A stretch of DNA of 9,320 nucleotides from an uncultured Bilophila sp. (GCA_910585945.1 CAJUHZ010000066.1:1-9320), one strand, 5' to 3'. Counted from the stretch's first letter, positions 1 to 5,549 are shown. Translations and numbers: made by a program. The notes: generated by a model not told the origin, from the sequence alone.

Positions 1-1
1 C

Positions 2-64
2 GAATCTTTCCAGGCGTTTGCAGCAGTGCTGAACCAGGTTGACCGCAATGCCGGAAGGCATTGA
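2..64 (+). CDS. possible C-terminal end of an upstream protein (partial)
   Basis: Reading from base 2 gives about 20 codons ending in TGA at 62-64. The peptide has a plausible amphipathic-helix pattern (ESFQAFAAVLNQVDRNAGRH). The gene body lies outside the window, so no family can be named. The stop sits just ahead of the candidate promoter for hbd, which fits a gene boundary here. The stretch is short enough that an open frame could be chance, so this is a tentative call. Confidence 0.4.
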   Translation, partial: ESFQAFAAVLNQVDRNAGRH

Positions 65-97
65 TCAACGAAAAAGCGTCTCCGGGAAACCTTTCTC

Positions 98-125
98 TTG
101 ACTTTGCCTGCAAAGAGTCTATGGT
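98..125 (+). promoter_or_regulatory. candidate sigma70-type promoter for hbd-crt
   Basis: TTGACT at 98-103 matches the -35 consensus at 5 of 6 bases. It is followed after 16 bases by TATGGT at 120-125, which matches the -10 consensus at 4 of 6. The region is more AT-rich than its surroundings. Transcription from here would give hbd a 5' leader of about 120 bases. This rests on pattern matching only. Confidence 0.45.
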
Positions 126-168
126 TGTTACCTCTTTCACAAACACTGCGCCGGCGCGGCGAAAACCG

Positions 169-197
169 TTGACGCAAGAGACGGTGGAAGCTAGGTT
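169..197 (+). promoter_or_regulatory. second, weaker candidate promoter upstream of hbd
   Basis: TTGACG at 169-174 (5 of 6) is separated by 17 bases from TAGGTT at 192-197 (about 3 of 6). The -10 box is poor, so it ranks below the candidate at 98-125. Transcription from here would start near 204 and would remove most of the 5' arm of the structure at 202-243. Confidence 0.25.
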
Positions 198-201
198 CGC
201 A

Positions 202-249
202 AACAACCCATTCACCCTCTGTCGCCCCTCATCAGGGGTTGTTCAGGAG
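202..249 (+). promoter_or_regulatory. hbd leader: two competing stems next to the ribosome binding site
   Basis: AACAACCC at 202-209 is perfectly complementary to GGGTTGTT at 236-243, an 8-bp stem with a 26-base spacer. Inside it, CCCCT at 225-229 pairs with AGGGG at 234-238 around a four-base loop. The 3' arms share bases 236-238, so the two stems cannot form fully at the same time. The Shine-Dalgarno sequence CAGGAG at 244-249 follows the long stem immediately and lies 6 bases before the hbd ATG. The arrangement could affect ribosome access. That regulatory role is inference. Confidence 0.35.
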
Positions 250-255
250 AACGCA

Positions 256-1098
256 ATGAAAATTCTCGTGATTGGCGCCGGCGCCATGGGATCGGGCATT
301 GCCCAGGTCGCGGCTCAGGCCGGACATGATGTGTACCTGCGCGATATCGACATGAAATTTGTGGAAAAGGGCCTGGCCGGCATCGGCAAGAACCTCGGCC
401 GCCTGGCTGACAAGGGCAAGATCGCCGCCGCCGACAAGGACGCCGCCCTGGCCCGCATCAAGGGCATCCTGGATCTCGCTGACGGCAAGGACGCCGACGT
501 CGTCATCGAAGCGGCGGTGGAAAACATCGAGCTGAAGAAGAAGATCTTTGCCGAGCTTGATTCCGTGATCAAGGAAGGCGCGATCCTCGCCTCCAACACC
601 TCGAGCCTGAGCATCACGGCCATTGCCTCCGCCACCAAGCGCCCCGACAAGGTTGTGGGGATGCACTTCTTCAATCCCGTGCCGGTCATGGCTCTGGTGG
701 AAGTCATCCGCGGCATCGCCACGTCGGACGCCACCTACACGGCCATTGTCGAGCTTGCCAAGCAGCTTGGCAAGTCGCCCGTGACCGTTGAGGAAGCCCC
801 CGGCTTTGTGGTCAACCGTATCCTGATCCCGATGATCAACGAAGCAGCCTTCATGGTGATGGAAAACGTGGCCACGCCGGAAGACATTGACACCGCCATG
901 AAGCTTGGGGCCAACCATCCGATGGGTCCGCTGGCTCTTGGCGACCTGATTGGCCTTGACGTCTGCCTGGCCATCATGGAAGTGATGACCTCGGAAACCG
1001 GCGACGGCAAATACCGCCCCGCCCCCCTGCTGCGCAAGATGGTGCGCGCCGGCTACCTTGGCCGGAAGACCGGGCGCGGCTTCTTCACCTACGCATAA
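256..1098 (+). CDS. hbd: 3-hydroxybutyryl-CoA dehydrogenase
   Basis: This cytoplasmic NAD(P)-dependent enzyme interconverts acetoacetyl-CoA and 3-hydroxybutyryl-CoA in butyrate-type or other short-chain acyl-CoA metabolism. The 280-aa protein has the usual length for short single-domain members. Residues 7-12 (GAGAMG) form the Rossmann nucleotide loop, with an acidic residue at D30 at the end of the second strand. The SNTSSL motif is at 113-118. H137 in GMHFFNP and E149 lie 12 residues apart, as in the catalytic His-Glu pair of the family, and N187 lies 50 residues after the His, also as expected. The C-terminal dimerisation domain includes HPMGPLALGDLIGLD (221-235). The ATG at 256 was chosen because CAGGAG precedes it by 6 bases and the Rossmann fold begins at once. 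The frame is open further upstream but that stretch is not protein-like. It is followed by crt 103 bases downstream. Which acyl chain it prefers cannot be read from sequence alone. Confidence 0.95.
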   Translation: MKILVIGAGAMGSGIAQVAAQAGHDVYLRDIDMKFVEKGLAGIGKNLGRLADKGKIAAADKDAALARIKGILDLADGKDADVVIEAAVENIELKKKIFAELDSVIKEGAILASNTSSLSITAIASATKRPDKVVGMHFFNPVPVMALVEVIRGIATSDATYTAIVELAKQLGKSPVTVEEAPGFVVNRILIPMINEAAFMVMENVATPEDIDTAMKLGANHPMGPLALGDLIGLDVCLAIMEVMTSETGDGKYRPAPLLRKMVRAGYLGRKTGRGFFTYA

Positions 1099-1201
1099 GC
1101 GCCGGTGATAAAGGTTTTCTCTGGAGTGAGCGCGGCACGTCGCCAAGGCGGCGGCGCGCCGTCCTCCAATGTTCTGCCATCCTTTTACGGAGGGTCTTGC
1201 C

Positions 1202-1966
1202 ATGTGGAATACTGTGCTGCTTGAGAACAAGGAAGGGATCGCGATCCTGAAGATCAACCGGCCCAAGGCGCTGAACGCGCTCAATGCCGAAGTGATGAGT
1301 GATCTTCAGGATTGCCTGACCAAAATCGCCGCCGACGCCTTCATCGACGTCGTCATCATCACCGGCGAAGGCGATCGTTCGTTTGTGGCCGGCGCGGACA
1401 TCGGCCAGATGCAGCCCCTCAATGCCGAAGAAGGCGCGGCGTGGGGCCGTCTTGGCCAGAAGGTCATGACCATGATCGAAAACCTGCCCCAGCCCGTGAT
1501 CGCGGCCGTCAACGGCTTTGCGCTCGGCGGCGGCAACGAAATGGCCATCGCCTGCGACATGCGCATCGCTTCCGAAAAGGCCAAGTTCGGTCAGCCCGAA
1601 GTGGGCCTCGGCATCACCCCCGGTTTCGGCGGCACGCAGCGTCTGCCCCGCCTGATCGGCCCCGGGCGCGCCCGCTACCTGCTCTACACCGCCGAAATAA
1701 TCGACGCCCAGAAGGCGCTCGAATTCGGCCTGGTGGACATGGTTGTCGCGCCTGAAGCCCTGATGGAAACCGCGATGGGCGTGGCCAAGAAGATGCAGAA
1801 GGCCGGCAAGTTCGCCGTCCAGCAGACCAAACAGTGCGCTTTGCGCGGCGTGGAAGCGCCCCTGACCACCGCTCTGGAATTTGAAGCCCAGGCGTTCGGC
1901 CTCTGCTTCTCCACCGAAGCGCAGAAGACGAACATGCAGAACTTCCTCAACAAGAACAAAAAGTAG
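1202..1966 (+). CDS. crt: enoyl-CoA hydratase, crotonase family
   Basis: This soluble 254-aa protein should hydrate crotonyl-CoA to 3-hydroxybutyryl-CoA, or run the reverse reaction, the step next to that of hbd. The crotonase fold is complete: FVAGADI at 61-67 supplies part of the oxyanion hole, ALGGGNEMA at 107-115 holds the second part (G110) and the first catalytic glutamate E113, and QPEVGLG at 131-137 holds the second, E133. The 20-residue spacing matches Glu144/Glu164 of rat enoyl-CoA hydratase. GFGGTQRLPRLIG follows at 141-153. The C-terminus is helical and lysine-rich. ATG 1202 was preferred over the in-frame ATG at 1169 because GGAGGG at 1189-1194 lies 7 bases upstream and homology begins here. 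The 103-base gap after hbd holds short GC-rich palindromes (CGCCAAGGCG at 1141-1150, GGCGCGCC at 1153-1160) but no clear terminator, so co-transcription is likely. Another crotonase-family activity cannot be excluded, but both glutamates favour hydratase. Confidence 0.93.
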   Translation: MWNTVLLENKEGIAILKINRPKALNALNAEVMSDLQDCLTKIAADAFIDVVIITGEGDRSFVAGADIGQMQPLNAEEGAAWGRLGQKVMTMIENLPQPVIAAVNGFALGGGNEMAIACDMRIASEKAKFGQPEVGLGITPGFGGTQRLPRLIGPGRARYLLYTAEIIDAQKALEFGLVDMVVAPEALMETAMGVAKKMQKAGKFAVQQTKQCALRGVEAPLTTALEFEAQAFGLCFSTEAQKTNMQNFLNKNKK

Positions 1967-1969
1967 CCT

Positions 1970-2003
1970 GCCGTAGCGGCTTCGCCGCAATGTCGGCGTT
2001 TTT
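1970..2003 (+). terminator. first intrinsic terminator-like hairpin after crt
   Basis: Three bases after the crt stop (TAG 1964-1966), GCCG at 1970-1973 pairs with CGGC at 1994-1997. Inside it, GCGGC at 1976-1980 pairs with GCCGC at 1984-1988 around a TTC loop. Five T residues follow at 1999-2003. The stem is interrupted, so it is weaker than the next one. Confidence 0.5.
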
Positions 2004-2006
2004 CAC

Positions 2007-2036
2007 AATCCCGGAAGCTCGTCTTCCGGGATTTTT
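2007..2036 (+). terminator. strong rho-independent terminator of hbd-crt
   Basis: A perfect 11-bp stem pairs 2007-2017 (AATCCCGGAAG) with 2023-2033 (CTTCCGGGATT) around the 5-base loop CTCGT. The stem runs into a T-run at 2032-2036. On the minus strand the same hairpin is not followed by a T-run, so it should mainly stop plus-strand transcription. It closes the hbd-crt unit ahead of the convergent minus-strand gene. Confidence 0.88.
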
Positions 2037-2114
2037 ATGTTTGATGCCCGCCCTGCCAACCGGAAAATCCTTTTCGCGGACGGCGTTGCAACGAGGTCTG
2101 ACTATGGAATGACG

Positions 2115-2825
2115 TTACAGTTTCAGATCCGGCATACCGGCGTCACGGGCGCGGCGGGCTTCACCCTGCGCATACGGTGCGGAAGGCGGTTCCATCGCAA
2201 GCCGGTCCATTTCGAGCCGTCCTCGCTCGATCCGTCCCGGCTCAGGCCGATCCGGCCCGCCCCGATCCATGTCAAGCCGATCCGGGCGCGGGGATTCCGC
2301 ATCGTCCGCCCGGTTTTGCGCATCCGCAAGGGGTGATTCTTCTCTCTGTTTGGGACAGGACGGGGTTTCGGGCACGGGCAGGGCGCTCCCGCCCATGCAG
2401 GGCAGAGCGGTTCCCCATCCGTCCGGTTCGTTGGCCCCGCCCGATGCGGCCGCTCCATCAGATCGGGCAGATCGGGCAGATTGGGCCGCTCTGGTCATTC
2501 CGGCCGTCAGGAGGACAAGCGGGCCATCGGGGCGATCCGGCCGGGCGTCAGCGAGAGAAAACGGCGACGCGACAGGCCGGGGCGAATCAAGCGGATCGAG
2601 CGGGGCAAACGAACCGGCGGGACCGGCGAAACCGGCCGAAGCAGGCAAATCAGACGAATCGGGCGAAGCAGACGGACCGAGGCGACGCTCCAGCGCCTCA
2701 AGTCGGGCGCGCGTCGCGGCGAGTTCTTCACGCACGGTCTTCACCACTTTTTCCTGCCCGCGCAACAGGCAGAGAAACATGAAGGCCAGGCCCGCAAACA
2801 GCACAATGACAAACGCGAACAGCAT
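2115..2825 (-). CDS. unrecognised single-pass membrane protein with coiled coil and low-complexity tail
   Basis: I do not recognise this 236-aa protein. Residues 2-21 are a continuous hydrophobic segment (begins LFAFVIVLFAGLAF), followed by R22, K26 and K29. By the positive-inside rule this suggests an N-terminal anchor with the rest in the cytoplasm. Residues 24-50 (QEKVVKTVREELAATRARLE onward) are charged and heptad-like, typical of a short coiled coil. Residues 51-236 are rich in Pro, Ala, Ser, Asp and Arg, with near-repeats such as RLDMDR (183-188) and RLEMDRLAME (203-212), and look disordered. The frame is open far upstream into the antisense of the radical SAM gene, but the ATG at 2825-2823 is chosen because it has a purine-rich GGAAGGGG sequence just upstream and starts the membrane segment. 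Plus-strand frames in the region lack such signals. It is divergent from the radical SAM gene and convergent with crt. I saw no clear terminator in the 78 bases after its stop. Confidence 0.65.
   Translation of the reverse strand: MLFAFVIVLFAGLAFMFLCLLRGQEKVVKTVREELAATRARLEALERRLGPSASPDSSDLPASAGFAGPAGSFAPLDPLDSPRPVASPFSLADARPDRPDGPLVLLTAGMTRAAQSARSARSDGAAASGGANEPDGWGTALPCMGGSALPVPETPSCPKQREESPLADAQNRADDAESPRPDRLDMDRGGPDRPEPGRIERGRLEMDRLAMEPPSAPYAQGEARRARDAGMPDLKL
2460..2486. repeat. 9-bp tandem repeat inside the membrane-protein gene
   Basis: AGATCGGGC occurs at 2460-2468 and 2469-2477, followed by a one-mismatch copy AGATTGGGC at 2478-2486. The unit is a multiple of three, so copy-number changes would keep the reading frame. 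On the minus strand it encodes an AQSARSARSD-like stretch. Related GATC- and GGC-containing short repeats occur at about 2225-2300 and 2590-2690 in the same gene. Confidence 0.75.
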
Positions 2826-2972
2826 GTTCTTCCCCTTCCGTTTCGGCGCGCTTTCACGTAGGGTCAACCCTCGGCGCCGGCCGCACAAGGCCGCCCGGCC
2901 GATCCTCTCCCGAACAGGGCGGCCGCGCCCCGGAGCATACCGCTTTCCCCCGTAACCGCAAGGACATTTCCC
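2826..2972. promoter_or_regulatory. divergent intergenic region between the membrane-protein and radical SAM genes
   Basis: These 147 bases lie between two divergent start codons and should carry promoters for both. The minus-strand gene has a GGAAGGGG-type ribosome binding site next to 2826-2840. The plus-strand gene has AAGGA at 2960-2964. A 12-base near-palindrome, AGGGT-CA-ACCCT, lies at 2860-2871 and could be a small operator. The middle is very GC-rich, with several GGCC-containing partial inverted repeats. No convincing -35/-10 pair was found by eye. Confidence 0.4.
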
Positions 2973-4283
2973 ATGGCTTCCCCTTCCGTCCGTCCTCGTA
3001 TGCTGGCTGCCGACGATCAGGGCCACATCTACGATCATCCCGAACTGCTCATGCTCTGCCGCCGGGGCGAGGAGTGGAGCCTCCCCCGCCCGGACGAACT
3101 GATGCCCCTGCCGGAAGAAAGCGAACTGTTTCTCCTGCCCGGACGTCGCGCCGTGGGGCTGAACCCGGAAACAGGCGAAACCGAACAGGTGGAAGAACTG
3201 GCGGTGGCCGCCTTTGCCGCGCCGGCGCACACCCTGAGCGCCCACCCCGTGTATGTGACGGATGCGGGCGCGCCCATGCTCCCGCTCTTTGCCTACGGCG
3301 CGGTGGGCTTTGCCAACGGCCGCTTCTACATCTGCGCCAAAAAGGTGGACGCCGATACACGCCAGGTCTTTGCCGGCATCCCTGACAACGCCGTCAAACG
3401 CGGCGCGCGCCGCCTGCTGGAAGCGTACCCGGACAACCGGCTCATGCAGCACCTGATGCAGAACTGCGCGTTGCGCTACGCCTGCCCGGCCGCGCGCAAC
3501 CTGAGCCTTGGGCGCTACGAGGCCCCGCTCCCGGTTTCCCGAAGCTGCAACGCCCGCTGCATCGGCTGCATTTCCCGGCAGGACGACGATTCGCCCATCC
3601 GCGCCACCCCCCAATGCCGCCTGACCTTCACGCCCACAGTCGATGAAATCCTCGGCGTCATGCGCCACCATGCCGGGCAGGAAGCCAAACCCATCTTTTC
3701 TTTCGGACAGGGCTGCGAAGGCGAACCCCTGACCGAAGCGGACCTGCTGATCGAGAGCGTCGCCCGTTTCCGCAAGGAAGGCGGGCACGGCACGGTCAAC
3801 CTCAATTCCAACGCCTCCCGGCCCGAGGCCGTGGCCGCCCTGGCGGAAGCGGGCCTGACCTCCCTGCGCGTGAGCCTGAACAGCGCCCGGCCCGACGTCT
3901 ACGCCCGCTATTACCGCCCGAACGGCTACGATCTGGCCGATGTCCGCGCCTCCATGCGCGCGGCCTGCTCGCGCGGCGTGCATGTGGCGGTGAACCTGCT
4001 CTATTTCCCCGGCGTCACCGACACCGAGGCCGAAACCGAAGCGCTCATCGAACTTTTCCGCTCCTGCGGCGTCAGCCTTGTGCAGTTGCGCAACCTGAAC
4101 ATCGATCCCGAATACTACCCCTCGCTCCTGCAGGACTTCGACTTCGGGCCGTCCCTCGGGCTGGCCAATTTCCGCAAGCGCATCAAGCGCGCCTGCCCGT
4201 GGATAAGCTTCGGCTACTTCAACCCCTGGCTGGGAGACAGGGCCGAACTCTCGCCCGATCTGCCCGTGCCGGCCGCGGAGTGA
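2973..4283 (+). CDS. radical SAM protein of unknown substrate
   Basis: This 436-aa protein is probably a radical SAM enzyme. C192, C196 and C199 (CNARCIGC) form the CxxxCxxC motif that ligates the [4Fe-4S] cluster which cleaves S-adenosylmethionine. FGQGCEGEPL at 244-253 corresponds to the GGEP-type SAM-binding strand, and TVNLNSNASRPE (274-285) and SLRVSLNSARPD (297-308) fit later strands of the partial TIM barrel. Residues 1-185 form a long N-terminal region I cannot assign. They include CALRYAC (165-171) just before the core, and further cysteines follow at C215, C248, C332, C365 and C408. No SPASM-type Cys-rich C-terminus is seen. ATG 2973 has AAGGA 8 bases upstream. birA follows after a gap of about 120-140 bases with an inverted repeat, so co-transcription with birA-pyc is possible but not shown. 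Fold confidence is high. The reaction is unknown. Confidence 0.88.
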   Translation: MASPSVRPRMLAADDQGHIYDHPELLMLCRRGEEWSLPRPDELMPLPEESELFLLPGRRAVGLNPETGETEQVEELAVAAFAAPAHTLSAHPVYVTDAGAPMLPLFAYGAVGFANGRFYICAKKVDADTRQVFAGIPDNAVKRGARRLLEAYPDNRLMQHLMQNCALRYACPAARNLSLGRYEAPLPVSRSCNARCIGCISRQDDDSPIRATPQCRLTFTPTVDEILGVMRHHAGQEAKPIFSFGQGCEGEPLTEADLLIESVARFRKEGGHGTVNLNSNASRPEAVAALAEAGLTSLRVSLNSARPDVYARYYRPNGYDLADVRASMRAACSRGVHVAVNLLYFPGVTDTEAETEALIELFRSCGVSLVQLRNLNIDPEYYPSLLQDFDFGPSLGLANFRKRIKRACPWISFGYFNPWLGDRAELSPDLPVPAAE

Positions 4284-4288
4284 GACGA

Positions 4289-4356
4289 CGCCGCTGACGG
4301 AACCTCGCTTCCCGACGGAAAGCGTTCACCACCCGCACTCCCAATGGTCAGCGGCG
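4289..4356 (+). promoter_or_regulatory. inverted repeat between the radical SAM gene and birA
   Basis: CGCCGCTGAC at 4289-4298 is perfectly complementary to GTCAGCGGCG at 4347-4356 with 48 bases between. A smaller stem (CGCTT 4306-4310 with AAGCG 4320-4324) nests inside. It starts a few bases after the radical SAM stop codon. No T-run follows, so it is not a typical intrinsic terminator. It may be a transcript-processing or protection structure, or chance in GC-rich DNA. Confidence 0.35.
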
Positions 4357-4402
4357 CTTGAAGACTTGAGGGGGTCCGGGGGAAATCATTTAAAGGAATA
4401 CC

Positions 4403-4438
4403 ATGCTCGCGTCATTTTTTCAGGGATGCCGCCCGTGA
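4403..4438 (+). CDS. possible 11-codon leader ORF overlapping the birA start
   Basis: ATG 4403 is preceded by AAAGGA at 4392-4397, the best-looking ribosome binding site in this area. It opens a short frame encoding MLASFFQGCRP that ends at TGA 4436-4438. This stop overlaps an in-frame birA GTG at 4435-4437 (GTGA), a classic coupling geometry. The peptide is in a different frame from birA. A one-base backward shift at the T6 tract (4415-4420) would join it to birA as MLASFFSGMPP. It could therefore be a coupling leader, the true birA N-terminus interrupted by a frameshift or sequence error, or a coincidence. No family resemblance is claimed. Confidence 0.35.
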   Translation: MLASFFQGCRP

Positions 4439-5508
4439 TCCGGCTGATGGAGACAGGGCTTGCGCCCGTAGCGGCCCCTCTGCTGCCGGAGGATCTCATC
4501 GCGCTCGGCCTCGACAGGGCAGGATCGCGGAAAAACGACAGCGCGCCCCGAAACGCGGCGGAGCGGCCGACGGATTGCGTATGCCTCCCGCCCGTGCACG
4601 CGTGCGGCGCGGCCACATCAAGCATGGACGTGGCGCACGCCCTGGCCGCATCCGGAGATCTGCCGCCGTGGGGGAGCGTGATCGCGGCCAGCCAGACAGC
4701 CGGCAAGGGCCAGTTGGGCCGAACCTGGCTCTCCCCGCGCGGCAACATCTACGCGGCGTTGCGCCTGCCCGCCGTGCCGCCGTTCACCCACACGGCGGCC
4801 GCGCCGGCCGTGGGCGGACTCATGGCGCAGGCGCTCAACGCGGCCCTCGGCCCCGCCGGGCGCGTGCGCATGAAATGGCCCAACGACATTGTCGCCTTTG
4901 TTCCTTCGCCCGCGCCCGACAGGGCGGACGCCCGCATCAAGGCCGAAACGCCGCTTGCGGAACCGCGTCCGGAATCCGATCAGGGGGCATGCACAGGGCA
5001 GCCGTGCGGCTGCTGGCGCAAGCTTGGCGGCATTCTGATCGAAGAACGGCGCGACGTGGTGATCGCGGGCATCGGCCTCAACCTGATTTCCGCGCCGCCG
5101 GATGCGGCTCTGCGGCCCGAACACGCCCTCCCGGCCGGCGCGCTCGCCCTGATCTTTCCGCGCCGGAACACGGGCGATCCCAACCGGATACGCCCTGCCG
5201 CCCTCTGGAAGCGGCTTGCGGCCAGCATGTTTTTGCAGTATAATACATGGGGTTGCAGTGAGGACTGGCTGGATCTGGCGGAACGTCACCTGGCGTTCCG
5301 CGGCCGAACGGTTCTTCTTGTGGAGGACGAGGGGCAGGCGCCCGGTCTGGCGCGAGGCGTTCTTGACGGCCTGGACGCCTCGGGCGGCTTGCGTCTTTCT
5401 CTCCTGTCCCCTGCCGGCGGCGAGCGCGCCCGTCCGCAGTCACGCGTGTTTCTTTCCGGCGGCCTCCGCCTCCCGCCGACGGATGACGCCCCTTCGCCCG
5501 GGAACTGA
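4426..5508 (+). CDS. birA: biotin-[carboxylase] protein ligase without a DNA-binding domain
   Basis: The enzyme activates biotin with ATP to biotinyl-5'-AMP and transfers it to the target lysine of a biotin-carrier domain. The obvious client is the pyruvate carboxylase encoded 41 bases downstream. Numbered from ATG 4426 (360 aa), the catalytic domain begins near residue 60. GKGQLGRTW (93-101) is the biotin/ATP loop, KWPNDI (150-155) carries the catalytic lysine, KLGGILIEE follows at 199-207 and GIGLNL at 215-220. About 60 N-terminal residues replace the winged-helix domain of E. coli BirA and show no DNA-binding signature, so this looks like a non-repressor (class I) ligase. The E. coli gap between KWPND and KLAGIL is short, but here about 38 extra residues are inserted, including C189, C194 and C196. 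The loop has Lys and Gln where E. coli BirA has Arg116 and Arg118. The start is uncertain: ATG 4426 and GTG 4435 are the main choices, ATG 4447 is also in frame, and all lack a strong ribosome binding site. Confidence 0.88.
   Translation: MPPVIRLMETGLAPVAAPLLPEDLIALGLDRAGSRKNDSAPRNAAERPTDCVCLPPVHACGAATSSMDVAHALAASGDLPPWGSVIAASQTAGKGQLGRTWLSPRGNIYAALRLPAVPPFTHTAAAPAVGGLMAQALNAALGPAGRVRMKWPNDIVAFVPSPAPDRADARIKAETPLAEPRPESDQGACTGQPCGCWRKLGGILIEERRDVVIAGIGLNLISAPPDAALRPEHALPAGALALIFPRRNTGDPNRIRPAALWKRLAASMFLQYNTWGCSEDWLDLAERHLAFRGRTVLLVEDEGQAPGLARGVLDGLDASGGLRLSLLSPAGGERARPQSRVFLSGGLRLPPTDDAPSPGN
5216..5244 (+). promoter_or_regulatory. possible internal promoter within birA, reading toward pyc
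   Basis: A perfect TATAAT at 5239-5244 lies 17 bases after TTGCGG at 5216-5221, which matches the -35 consensus at 3 of 6. It sits in a small AT-rich island in otherwise GC-rich coding sequence and encodes QYN with codons atypical of the gene. Transcription would start about 300 bases upstream of the pyc ATG, allowing pyc expression independent of the upstream start. It could also be chance. Confidence 0.35.
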
Positions 5509-5549
5509 CCTTCCCTTGCGGCGCACACCTCACTATTCAGGTACGACAC

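Noticed and set aside
61..255. N-terminal extension of Hbd by 65 residues from a TTG start
   Set aside because: No ribosome binding site, the added sequence is not protein-like and overlaps promoter-like DNA, and the family starts at the Rossmann strand right after ATG 256.
232..1284. 350-codon minus-strand frame opposite hbd
   Set aside because: Antisense to a complete, motif-verified dehydrogenase. The composition is that of a shadow frame.
1085..1990. 301-codon minus-strand frame opposite crt
   Set aside because: Antisense to a complete crotonase and crosses its terminator. No recognisable protein features.
2590..2700. GC-rich short repeats considered as a CRISPR array
   Set aside because: The repeats are short, imperfect and in frame with a coding region, with no regular spacers.
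2177..2955. Overlapping plus-strand frames of 126-228 codons opposite the membrane-protein gene
   Set aside because: Arg/Pro/Gly-rich low-complexity translations without ribosome binding sites or domains. The minus-strand frame has better start signals and a membrane segment.
2826..3983. Upstream extension of the minus-strand membrane-protein frame
   Set aside because: It is antisense to the radical SAM gene and the divergent intergenic region. The ATG at 2825 has a ribosome binding site and begins a membrane segment.
4366..4394. Promoter-like TTGAGG-17-TTTAAA and a TTG start for birA at 4366
   Set aside because: Both boxes are weak, the -10 overlaps the ribosome binding site, and the extra 20 residues show no homology-like pattern.
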